Source of the DNA: Rosettibacter sp964572725
Lineage (GTDB): Bacteria > Bacteroidota > Ignavibacteria > Ignavibacteriales > Melioribacteraceae
Assembly: GCA_964572725.1 (NCBI GenBank)
Contig: CAZNFW010000008.1
Coordinates: 1 to 64,000 of the forward strand
Direction: 5' to 3'
Length of the DNA stretch: 64,000 bases
The position numbers were made by a program, and so were the translations under genes. Below, one piece after another: positions 26,734 to 34,081 of this stretch (positions within the stretch are counted from its first letter, which is position 1; the number at the start of each line of letters is the position of its first letter). Below the pieces are notes generated by a model, which had not been told where the DNA came from, did no database searches, and saw only the letters and a program-made list of their open reading frames with translations.

Positions 26734-26891
26734 TTAGACTCTTTAATTCAAAAGTGTAGACAAATATTTTTTCATTGTGGTTTAAAAATTAACAGACCAA
26801 AAATGTTTCTGCCAGAAGTGAAATTAATTAAACCATCAATAAAAAACTGATGTCAAAAAAGCGTCAAATAAAAAAATTAGGAGATTCAACA

Positions 26892-27479
26892 ATGAAAAAA
26901 ATAACATATCTATCAATCACTTTTATGTTATTGTTTGGAATATCAGCATTTGCTCAGCCGGATTTGTTTGCTGATTTAGATAATAACTTTGATAACGAAG
27001 CAATAGAAATTGAAGATGAATTTATCGATAATCCAATTCAAAACGAACAATTCTTTGAAGAGCAGTTGCCAGGAGTTCAAATTCATAAAAGAATAATGCG
27101 AGACAGATTGTTTGATAAACTAAATTTATCAGACGAGCAAAAGAAACAGTATAATAGTTTAATGAGCGAACATCAGAAAAAGATGATTGATTTAAGAGCT
27201 CAGCTTCAAAAGAACAGACTTGATATCAAAGATATAATGCTTCAAAATAAAATTGATGAAAAAAAATTGCTCGACTTAGTTCAGGCAAACAATAAAATTC
27301 TCTCTGAGATGAGAATTGCCTCAATCAACAATTGGCTTGCTATTTATAAAATTCTCAATGACGAACAAAAAGAACTCTGGGCAAAACACTGGGGAAAATT
27401 TGCTGGCTATGGTTATGGAAAACATGTAATTATAAAAAACAAAATTTTTGATAAACAAAAAATGAAAGGCTGCCGCTGA
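26892..27479 (+). CDS. Spy/CpxP-like periplasmic protein
   Basis: 195 residues from the ATG at 26892, chosen because TTAGGAGATT lies eight bases upstream and a signal peptide starts there (MKKITYLSITFMLLFGISAF); the frame is open further 5' but without support. The mature protein has an acidic N-terminal part (about 22-60) and a helical core with LNLSDEQKKQYNSLMSEHQK and LNDEQKELWAKHWGKF, the LTxxQ-type spacing of the Spy/CpxP family. It is divergent from the ECF sigma gene and ends at a strong terminator. It is a likely target of that sigma factor. Confidence 0.75.
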   Translation: MKKITYLSITFMLLFGISAFAQPDLFADLDNNFDNEAIEIEDEFIDNPIQNEQFFEEQLPGVQIHKRIMRDRLFDKLNLSDEQKKQYNSLMSEHQKKMIDLRAQLQKNRLDIKDIMLQNKIDEKKLLDLVQANNKILSEMRIASINNWLAIYKILNDEQKELWAKHWGKFAGYGYGKHVIIKNKIFDKQKMKGCR

Positions 27480-27483
27480 TACC

Positions 27484-27510
27484 AAAGCCCCGCTATTGCG
27501 GGGTTTTTTT
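27484..27510 (+). terminator. Rho-independent terminator between convergent genes
   Basis: CCCCGC-TATT-GCGGGG followed by seven T on the plus strand, starting eight bases after the stop of the Spy-like gene. On the minus strand the downstream tract is CTTTGG, so it mainly serves the plus-strand gene. Confidence 0.92.
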
Positions 27511-28225
27511 ATTCTAAATCTCCCTGAATAGGTCTTATTAAAATTTCCTCTGTGACTAAATTTGATTTTATAGAATAAACATAATAAACAAGTTTAGCTA
27601 TATCTTCTGGAGACATCATTCGATGAGATTTTTTTTCCAGTACAGAGCTATTCCATATTGGAGTTTTGGTAGCTCCGGGTATTATATTAATTATTCGAAT
27701 GTTGTTTTCTCTAATTTCTTCTCTTAAAGAATTTGTATAAGCTAAAAGCCCTGCTTTTGAAGCTGAATATGCACTGCTTCCTAAAAATATTTTGTGGGTT
27801 ACAACAGAAAGTATATTTATAATTGTTCCGCAATTCATTTCTATCATTTTTGGTAATACTTTTTTGATAGAATAAATTGCTCCAAGCAGATTTACTTCAA
27901 TAATTCTTTTAATCTCTTCGAGAGAATCTTCTTTTGCAGATTTAAAAGATGTAACTCCTGCATTATTAATTAAAGCAGCAATAAAAAATTCTTTTGAAAA
28001 TTTTTTATAAAAACTTTCGATTGATTTTAAATCTGAAATATCAAGTTCAACTGGGATTACATTGGATTCTTTTTCACCAAGTTCTTTTTTATAATTTTCA
28101 ATAAGATTTACTCTTCTTGAAGTTGCAATTACAGTTTCATCTTTTCTTGCAAATTCAAGTGTTAATTCTTTCCCGATACCAGAACTTGCACCGGTAATCC
28201 AGACAGCTTTTTGAAGTTTATCCAT
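27509..28225 (-). CDS. Short-chain dehydrogenase, probable sepiapterin-reductase-type enzyme
   Basis: 238 residues with a Rossmann fold: TGASSGIG nucleotide-binding motif, INNAG, Ser in NILSVVTH and the catalytic YxxxK (SAYSASKAG). The ATG overlaps the folE stop (TAATG), so the two are translationally coupled. Behind genes for GTP cyclohydrolase I and an animal-like 6-pyruvoyl-tetrahydropterin synthase, an SDR is what a tetrahydrobiopterin pathway needs for its last reductions. That role is inferred from context; SDR sequence alone does not set the substrate. Confidence 0.8.
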   Translation of the reverse strand: MDKLQKAVWITGASSGIGKELTLEFARKDETVIATSRRVNLIENYKKELGEKESNVIPVELDISDLKSIESFYKKFSKEFFIAALINNAGVTSFKSAKEDSLEEIKRIIEVNLLGAIYSIKKVLPKMIEMNCGTIINILSVVTHKIFLGSSAYSASKAGLLAYTNSLREEIRENNIRIINIIPGATKTPIWNSSVLEKKSHRMMSPEDIAKLVYYVYSIKSNLVTEEILIRPIQGDLE

Positions 28226-28791
28226 TAAATTCTTTTTTGAGCTATTAAGTTTAGAAATTCAGAACGGGTTCTTGTATCATCAGAAAAAATTCCATGCATT
28301 GCACTTGTAGTTGTAATTGAATTTTGTTTTTGAACACCTCTCATCATCATACACATATGATAGGCTTCGATTACAACAGCAACTCCTCGTGGGGCAAGAT
28401 ATTTATCAAGAGTGTCAGCTATTTCCTGTGTCATACGCTCCTGTACCTGAAGTCGTCGTGCAAAAACATCTACTATTCTGGGCAGTTTACTTAACCCAAC
28501 TATCTTCCCATTTGGGATGTATGCAATATGCACCTTACCAAAAAAAGGAAGAAGATGATGCTCACACATACTATAAAAATCAATATCCTTTACAATTACC
28601 ATTTCATCATATTTCTCTTCGAATATTGCTCCATTAAGAACATCGTCAATATTTTTTCGATATCCTTGTGTTAAAAATTCATATGCTTTTGCAACTCTAT
28701 GAGGTGTTTTTAAAAGCCCCGCACGATTAACATCTTCCCCTATTTCAGTAAGAATTGTTCTAATACTTTCTTCAACTATTTCGTGATTCAA
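28225..28791 (-). CDS. folE: GTP cyclohydrolase I
   Basis: 188 residues, normal for FolE. Zinc and active-site residues are visible in YSMCEHHLLPFFGKVHIAY and AYHMCMMMRGV (Cys and His ligands), with GLSKLPRIVDVFARRLQ in between. It opens GTP to dihydroneopterin triphosphate, the entry to folate and to biopterin. The gene sits two bases after the PTPS gene and overlaps the SDR gene. Confidence 0.95.
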   Translation of the reverse strand: MNHEIVEESIRTILTEIGEDVNRAGLLKTPHRVAKAYEFLTQGYRKNIDDVLNGAIFEEKYDEMVIVKDIDFYSMCEHHLLPFFGKVHIAYIPNGKIVGLSKLPRIVDVFARRLQVQERMTQEIADTLDKYLAPRGVAVVIEAYHMCMMMRGVQKQNSITTTSAMHGIFSDDTRTRSEFLNLIAQKRI

Positions 28792-28792
28792 T

Positions 28793-29200
28793 TTATTCTC
28801 CTCGATATTCTACATAATTATTTTCTGTTTCATACAATTTTATAGAATATAATTTCCCATTGGGAATTTTATCAACCAGTTGATTCCAGATTCCAATTAA
28901 AATATTTTCTGCAGTTGGAATCTTATTTTGTAGAAATTCAACATCCAGATTTAAGTTCTTGTGGTCAAGCTTATTTATAACATTTTCTCTAATAATTTTT
29001 TTTAATTTACTTAAATCAATTAGATAACCAGTGTCTTTATCAATCTCTCCTGCTACAGTTACTTCAATAGTATAATTATGTCCGTGTCCATTAGGATTAC
29101 TACACTTCCCATAGATTTTGAAATTTTCTTCGTCGGATAATTCTGGGTTATAAATTCTATGGGAAGCACTAAAGATTTCTCTGCGGGTTACATAAATCAT
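28793..29200 (-). CDS. 6-pyruvoyl-tetrahydropterin synthase (PTPS/QueD family)
   Basis: 135 residues. Zinc ligands are His in FSASHRIYN and the pair in NGHGHNY; the catalytic Cys is in YGKCSNPNGHGHNY; later LDHKNLNLD and LYETENNYVEYRGE. The segment GKC-NPNGHGHNY and the C-terminal YETENN-V-Y match the animal-type biopterin enzyme more closely than queuosine QueD. It converts dihydroneopterin triphosphate to 6-pyruvoyl-tetrahydropterin. Position next to folE and an SDR supports that. A QueD role cannot be excluded from sequence alone. Confidence 0.85.
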   Translation of the reverse strand: MIYVTRREIFSASHRIYNPELSDEENFKIYGKCSNPNGHGHNYTIEVTVAGEIDKDTGYLIDLSKLKKIIRENVINKLDHKNLNLDVEFLQNKIPTAENILIGIWNQLVDKIPNGKLYSIKLYETENNYVEYRGE

Positions 29201-29202
29201 AT

Positions 29203-29664
29203 TTATTTTGATTTTAGTACTTTTAATATTTCTTCTACGTGACCATTAACTTTAACTTTTGGAAAAATATGCATTATAATACCATTTTCATCAATTATAA
29301 AAGTAGTTCTTTCTACACCCATATACTTTTTGCCGTATAAAGATTTTTCTTTCCACACACCATATTTCTGAACTACTTCTTTCTTCTCATCACTCAATAA
29401 AATAAAAGGCAAATTGTATTTCTCTGCAAATTTTTTGTGTGACTCAACAGAATCCGGACTGATACCTATCACCTGTATTTTTAACTTACTAAAATTAGGG
29501 AAATTATCTCTAAAATCACATGCTTCTTTAGTACATCCGCTTGTCATATCTTTAGGATAGAAATAAAGTACCACTTTACTTCCTGAAAAATCTTTTAATG
29601 ATACTTTTTTACCATTTACATCTGGCAGAGCAAAAACTGGTGCCTTTTTACCAACTGCAACCAT
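29203..29664 (-). CDS. bcp: Peroxiredoxin, Bcp/PrxQ type
   Basis: 153 residues of thioredoxin fold. YPKDMTSGCTKEACDFRDNF holds the peroxidatic Cys and, five residues later, the resolving Cys, the PrxQ arrangement. It reduces hydrogen and organic peroxides using thioredoxin. It starts 14 bases after a second peroxiredoxin and is followed after two bases by the PTPS gene. Confidence 0.92.
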   Translation of the reverse strand: MVAVGKKAPVFALPDVNGKKVSLKDFSGSKVVLYFYPKDMTSGCTKEACDFRDNFPNFSKLKIQVIGISPDSVESHKKFAEKYNLPFILLSDEKKEVVQKYGVWKEKSLYGKKYMGVERTTFIIDENGIIMHIFPKVKVNGHVEEILKVLKSK

Positions 29665-29678
29665 ATTACACTCATCTT

Positions 29679-30161
29679 TTATGTTAACTTTTTTAATGTC
29701 TCTTTTATTGCATTATAGTTAGGTTCTTCACCAGCATTCTCAAGGATTTCTGCATATTGAACTATTCCATTTTTATCAACAACAAAAGCAGATCTTTTAG
29801 AAACCCCTTTTAAGTTGAATTTATCTGGGAGCCATACATCATATAATACACCATATAATTGTGATACTTCCTTATTAAAGTCGCTAAGTAAGGGGAAATT
29901 AAATTGATGTTTGTCTACCCATAATTTTTGAGCAAAAGGTCCATCAACACTTATTGCTAAAACTTGCGCATCAAGATTTTCATAATCTTTCATGCTATCT
30001 CTTGTTGAACATAATTCTTTTTCGCAAACTGAAGTTCCAACAGCCGGGAAAAACAATAATACAACATTTTTCTTACCTCTAAAATTGGATAAAGTGAAAG
30101 CCTCATTATTTGCATTCTTTAAAGTGAAATCAGGTGCTAAATCTCCTACTTTTACTGACAT
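29679..30161 (-). CDS. Peroxiredoxin, AhpC/TSA family (AhpE-like)
   Basis: 160 residues from the ATG at 30161, which has GGAGG five bases upstream; a TTG twelve bases earlier is less likely. FFPAVGTSVCEKELCSTRDS contains the peroxidatic Cys with the preceding Thr (TxxC) and a further Cys. PLLSDFNKEVSQLYGVL is typical. It is a peroxide reductase. With the Bcp gene downstream it gives two different peroxiredoxins in one operon, next to a Fur/PerR-family regulator on the other strand. Confidence 0.88.
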   Translation of the reverse strand: MSVKVGDLAPDFTLKNANNEAFTLSNFRGKKNVVLLFFPAVGTSVCEKELCSTRDSMKDYENLDAQVLAISVDGPFAQKLWVDKHQFNFPLLSDFNKEVSQLYGVLYDVWLPDKFNLKGVSKRSAFVVDKNGIVQYAEILENAGEEPNYNAIKETLKKLT

Positions 30162-30175
30162 TTTTACCTCCAATT

Positions 30176-30379
30176 TTATTCGTTAATTTTTCTTCCAATT
30201 TTTACTTTTACTTGAAATTCAATTTTGCCTTCTGATGTTATTCTACCACGTTGTTCAATTACTTCGAACCAGGCAACTTTCTTTTCTTTATTTGCTTCTT
30301 CAACTACTGATTTAATTGCATCACTGATACTTTCTAATGAAATTCCAACTCTTTCAATTAATTCAAAATTTTTTGACAT
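30176..30379 (-). CDS. Dodecin (flavin-binding dodecamer)
   Basis: 67 residues, the usual dodecin size. VGISLESISDAIKSVVEEAN and the flavin-stacking Trp with the partner Gln in AWFEVIEQRGRI are conserved. Dodecins store flavin and quench its photochemistry. GGAG precedes the ATG. It is the first gene of the operon dodecin, two peroxiredoxins, PTPS, folE, SDR. Confidence 0.9.
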   Translation of the reverse strand: MSKNFELIERVGISLESISDAIKSVVEEANKEKKVAWFEVIEQRGRITSEGKIEFQVKVKIGRKINE

Positions 30380-30402
30380 TTTAATTCTCCTTTAGTAATA
30401 AA

Positions 30403-30416
30403 ATTCATTTATGAAT
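30403..30416. promoter_or_regulatory. Palindrome upstream of the dodecin/peroxiredoxin operon
   Basis: ATTCATTTATGAAT, two perfect 6-base arms (seven with flanking A/T) 24-37 bases before the dodecin ATG. The position suits an operator for a dimeric regulator, possibly the divergent Fur/PerR-family protein. AT-rich background makes chance palindromes frequent. Confidence 0.3.
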
Positions 30417-30584
30417 TAAAAATAAGTTTCAAACAAAATAACAGCAACCTCTATTTCTGAGTTCATTTTAGGAAATTATTTTTTAGGATAACAAAAAATC
30501 TTAATAAAGAATTAAATATTAAAAAATACATTTAAATAAAGACATTAATATTTGCTTTTCAAAAAAATGGTTGATATTTTTATG

Positions 30585-30597
30585 TAGACTTAATCTA
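30585..30597. promoter_or_regulatory. Imperfect palindrome just upstream of the Fur-family gene
   Basis: TAGACTTAATCTA with TAGA/TCTA arms, 13-25 bases before the ATG of the regulator. It is placed where an autoregulatory operator would block transcription. It is not a good match to the classical Fur box. Confidence 0.25.
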
Positions 30598-30610
30598 AAT
30601 TATTTGTAAA

Positions 30611-31081
30611 ATGAACTTAGATTTAAATGCAGCTCACGAAGAATTCAGAAGATACTTAAAAAAAGAGAACCACCGAATTACTCCGGAAAGATTTGAAGTT
30701 CTTGATTATGCTCTCGAATACGATGGGCATTTTGGTGCTGACGAACTTTACTTGAAAATGAAGAATAATAACTCGAATATTTCGAGAGCAACGGTTTATA
30801 ATACGCTCGAGTTGCTTGCAGCTTGCGATTTGCTTGCAAAAAGAAATTTCGGTGAGAATAAAACAAGATATGAAGCAAAATATGGGAAAAAAAGTCACGA
30901 CCATCTAATATGCACAAATTGCGGCGCAATTAAAGAATTTTCCGAACCTACTATTGAAAAAATTGTAAAAGAAATTTCAGAAAAACTTGGTTTTGAACCT
31001 TCAGGACATTCATTTTATATATTTGGCAAATGCAACAATTCAAACTGCAAATTAAGGAAAGATGACAAAAATGACACTTGA
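30611..31081 (+). CDS. Fur/PerR-family metalloregulator
   Basis: 156 residues. The winged-helix part is seen in NHRITPERFEVLDYALEYDG and SRATVYNTLELL; the metal-binding part includes KKSHDHLICTNCGAI (HxH plus CxxC) and a C-terminal CNNSNC that would complete the structural zinc site. It heads the feoA-feoB unit, so iron-dependent control of ferrous iron uptake is the simplest role; the divergent peroxiredoxin operon leaves a PerR role open. Its last 20 bases overlap feoA. Confidence 0.85.
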   Translation: MNLDLNAAHEEFRRYLKKENHRITPERFEVLDYALEYDGHFGADELYLKMKNNNSNISRATVYNTLELLAACDLLAKRNFGENKTRYEAKYGKKSHDHLICTNCGAIKEFSEPTIEKIVKEISEKLGFEPSGHSFYIFGKCNNSNCKLRKDDKNDT

Positions 31082-31289
31082 TAAAGCAAAAAAAGGAAGT
31101 AAAGTAACTATACTAAATTTGCCTTCTGGTCAATACAAAGTACAATTTCTTCGTCTCGGAATTACCGAGGGTGATTCTGTTTTGTGTTCTGAACGATTAC
31201 CGGGAGGTACAATCGTTATTCAAAAAAATAGACAGGAAATTGCCATCGGCAGTGATTTAGCAAAAAAAATTAAAATAATTCTTCAGTAA
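31062..31289 (+). CDS. feoA: FeoA ferrous iron transport protein
   Basis: 75 residues of SH3-like fold: LDKAKKGSKVTILNLPSGQ, RLGITEGDSV, IAIGSDLAKKI. FeoA is a small cytoplasmic partner of FeoB. The start overlaps the regulator gene by 20 bases; an internal ATG at 31071 is also possible. feoB follows after six bases. Confidence 0.9.
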   Translation: MTKMTLDKAKKGSKVTILNLPSGQYKVQFLRLGITEGDSVLCSERLPGGTIVIQKNRQEIAIGSDLAKKIKIILQ

Positions 31290-31295
31290 AAAATT

Positions 31296-33329
31296 ATGAG
31301 TTACGAAAATTTTAATAATACTCATTTAGCAGACCAATTAATTGAGAATAAAAAAGTCTCTGAAACATTATTAAAAGAAAAAGTTGTACTTGTTGGAAAT
31401 CCAAATGTAGGGAAATCATGCATCTTTAATTATTTGAGTGGAATGTATGTTGATGTTTCCAATTTCCCGGGTACTACAATTTCTATTAATAAAAGTTTTT
31501 ATAAGGGCAAAGAAATTTTTGATACACCAGGGATTTACGGAGTTTCTTCATTTAACGATGAAGAAAGAGTTGCTAAAGAAATAATTCTTTCATCTGACAT
31601 AGTTTTAAATGTTGTTAATGCACTTCATCTTGAAAGAGATCTTTTTCTTACTCTCCAATTAATCGATATGGGGAAAAGAGTTTCAGTATTGCTAAATTTT
31701 TCCGATGAGCTTAAGAAAAGAAAAATTAAAATAAATACAAAACTTTTGTCAGAATTGCTTGGTGTTGAAGTAATTGAAACTTCTGCAATTTCAAAATATG
31801 GATTTGATAAAATTGATTATGCAATTCAGAATGCAAGAGTTGGGAAACAACAGCTGGAGTTATATACAGTTCTTCAACAATTAATAGAAAAATCTATACC
31901 TCAAGCAGAAGCACTTTTAATTCTCGAAGGTGATGAGGAAACTGCACTTAAGCATAATATAAAAATTGATAACTCAGATTCAAGAGAAAAAATTTATATA
32001 AGCAGAAGAAACAGAGTAAATGATATTGTTGATCAGGTTGAACATGAAGATTCAAAAAAAGGAGAAATATTTAATTTAATTGGAAGAATGTCTTTAAATC
32101 CTCTAACAGGGATACCAATTCTTTTTGTTATGTTAATTTTAGTTTATTTCTTTGTTGGCGACTTTGTGTCTCAAAGAGTAGTTGATTTTACTGAGAATAC
32201 GCTCGGAAAAAGATTTTTTGAATATAACTTGAAATCTTTTGTAGCTGATTATTCTAAATGCAAAATAACAGTAGATTTATTAAACGAGGATAACAAAGTT
32301 ATTGCTTCAAAAAATTTTTATTTCCCTGAGGGGATGAGAAAAAACATTAAGCTCAGAAATGAATTCAAAAATTTATCAAACAATGACTCAGCAGAAATTA
32401 ATTTTCATTTTTACAATCCAATTCTTAGACTTCTATTTGGGGAATTCGGAGTCATAACAATGACTACAACCTATCTCCTGTTTCTCTTATTCCCGCTTGT
32501 TGTTAGTTTTTATTTTGTTATGGCTATATTAGAAGACAGCGGTTATTTACCTCGACTTGCAACCATGCTGGATAGAACATTTAATAGGATTGGATTAAAC
32601 GGTAAAGCTGTAATTCCAATTATTCTTGGTTTTGGATGCATTACAATGGCAAATATTACAACAAGACTTCTTGGCAGTGAACGTGAAAAATCTATCGTAA
32701 CTGCAATACTTCAGTTCGTAATTCCTTGTTCTGCACAGTTAGCTGTTATTACAGTTTTATTAAGTGGTGCAGGTTTTACCCCGCTTCTAATTTATGTGTC
32801 TGTAATTGGCAGTGTATTAATAATACTTTCGACAATTTTGAATAAACTTCTGCCTGGTGAAAGTTCTCCTTTATTAATTGACCTTCCTATCATGAGAATT
32901 CCTAAACTAAATAATATTTTGAAAAAAACTTTTTATAGAAGTTTAGGATTTATGAAAGAAGCTGGTTTCTGGTTTTTTGTTGGTGCATTGGCTGTTGGTT
33001 TAATGGAAATTACAGGTTTACTTTTTATATGGCAGGATTTACTTGCTCCTATTACCACACACTGGTTAAAATTACCAAAAGAAGCTGCAAATGCTTTTGT
33101 TATGGGAATGGTTAGAAGAGATTTTGGAGCAGCTGGTTTGTTCGATTTAAAACTTACAACGATGCAAATAACTGTTGCAATCATAACTATTACTTTATTT
33201 GTTCCGTGCATAGCATCATTTGTTGTTATGCTGAAAGAAAGAGGATTGAAAGAAGGAATTTCAATCTGGATTGGGACTTGGATAACGGCATTTTTAATTG
33301 GCGGAATTGTTGCACAAATCATAGTTTAA
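31296..33329 (+). CDS. feoB: FeoB ferrous iron transporter
   Basis: 677 residues. The N-terminal G domain has GNPNVGKS (G1), FPGTT (G2), DTPG (G3) and LNFSDEL in the NxxD position (G4). After a linker come membrane helices with two Gate-type motifs (PLVVSFYFVMAILEDSGYLP; GFGCITMANITTRLLGS) and the Cys of VIPCSAQLAV. A polar insertion of about 70 residues (KCKITVDLLNEDNK region) lies between the first and second membrane helices. It imports Fe2+ across the inner membrane. It is one of a set of fur-feoA-feoB genes. Confidence 0.93.
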   Translation: MSYENFNNTHLADQLIENKKVSETLLKEKVVLVGNPNVGKSCIFNYLSGMYVDVSNFPGTTISINKSFYKGKEIFDTPGIYGVSSFNDEERVAKEIILSSDIVLNVVNALHLERDLFLTLQLIDMGKRVSVLLNFSDELKKRKIKINTKLLSELLGVEVIETSAISKYGFDKIDYAIQNARVGKQQLELYTVLQQLIEKSIPQAEALLILEGDEETALKHNIKIDNSDSREKIYISRRNRVNDIVDQVEHEDSKKGEIFNLIGRMSLNPLTGIPILFVMLILVYFFVGDFVSQRVVDFTENTLGKRFFEYNLKSFVADYSKCKITVDLLNEDNKVIASKNFYFPEGMRKNIKLRNEFKNLSNNDSAEINFHFYNPILRLLFGEFGVITMTTTYLLFLLFPLVVSFYFVMAILEDSGYLPRLATMLDRTFNRIGLNGKAVIPIILGFGCITMANITTRLLGSEREKSIVTAILQFVIPCSAQLAVITVLLSGAGFTPLLIYVSVIGSVLIILSTILNKLLPGESSPLLIDLPIMRIPKLNNILKKTFYRSLGFMKEAGFWFFVGALAVGLMEITGLLFIWQDLLAPITTHWLKLPKEAANAFVMGMVRRDFGAAGLFDLKLTTMQITVAIITITLFVPCIASFVVMLKERGLKEGISIWIGTWITAFLIGGIVAQIIV

Positions 33330-33332
33330 TTT

Positions 33333-34052
33333 ATGAAACAAAAAGACTTGCATAAATATCCTCTTGTATGGCGTAAGGATGATTTCTTTATTAAAATTTA
33401 TAGTTCAATACCAAATGTTTCTACAGGAATTCTTCTTACTACGAGCAAAACAACTTTTATAATTGACCCGGGTGATGGAATCCTTAGAGATTTAACTCAA
33501 GATGTTGGTGCTGAAACAATTCTCAGAGTGTCGGATATTTTTATAAGTCATGGTCATCATGACCATGTTGGAGGTGTATGGTCTCTTTTTACTTATTTGT
33601 CTGTTTTAAGAAGAAGACTCTCACTTTCAATTTATTATCCTGAAGGTTGTGTTGAAATAGAAAGCATTTATAAAGCTTTCAAAGAAGTTTATGGCAAAGA
33701 GCTTTCTTATGAGATAATTCTTAAACCTATTTTTACTGAAAAACAATTTACAAGAAATTCTGTCAGAATAAAGCCATTTAAAGTTAAACACAGAGAAGTA
33801 AGTCCCAATGGTGAGTTCATTGATGTTCCTTCACTTGGATATAAATTTTTTTACGATACTAAAACTATCTGCTATGGAGGAGATACTGCATATTGCGATA
33901 ATCTTGTTAAAATGGTAAAAGGTTCAGATTTGGCAATTATCGAAGCTGGAGCTTATGATGAATCAACTTCTGAACTTCATATGACTATCGAGCAGGCATC
34001 AGAAATTGGAAAAACTGCTAAAGAATTTTTCCTTGTTCATATTCCTCTGTAA
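33333..34052 (+). CDS. Metallo-beta-lactamase-fold hydrolase (RNase Z-like subgroup)
   Basis: 239 residues. Metal ligands: SHGHHDHVGG, His in KVKHREVSP, Asp in CYGGDTAYCD, and His in the last strand FLVHIPL. The order and the LHMTIEQASEIGKTA helix resemble RNase Z/arylsulfatase-type members, but no RNase Z exosite arm is seen, so tRNA processing is doubtful. It starts three bases after feoB and is probably co-transcribed. Substrate unknown. Confidence 0.78.
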   Translation: MKQKDLHKYPLVWRKDDFFIKIYSSIPNVSTGILLTTSKTTFIIDPGDGILRDLTQDVGAETILRVSDIFISHGHHDHVGGVWSLFTYLSVLRRRLSLSIYYPEGCVEIESIYKAFKEVYGKELSYEIILKPIFTEKQFTRNSVRIKPFKVKHREVSPNGEFIDVPSLGYKFFYDTKTICYGGDTAYCDNLVKMVKGSDLAIIEAGAYDESTSELHMTIEQASEIGKTAKEFFLVHIPL

Positions 34053-34081
34053 ATTTGCACATCACTAAATCAGAGATTACC

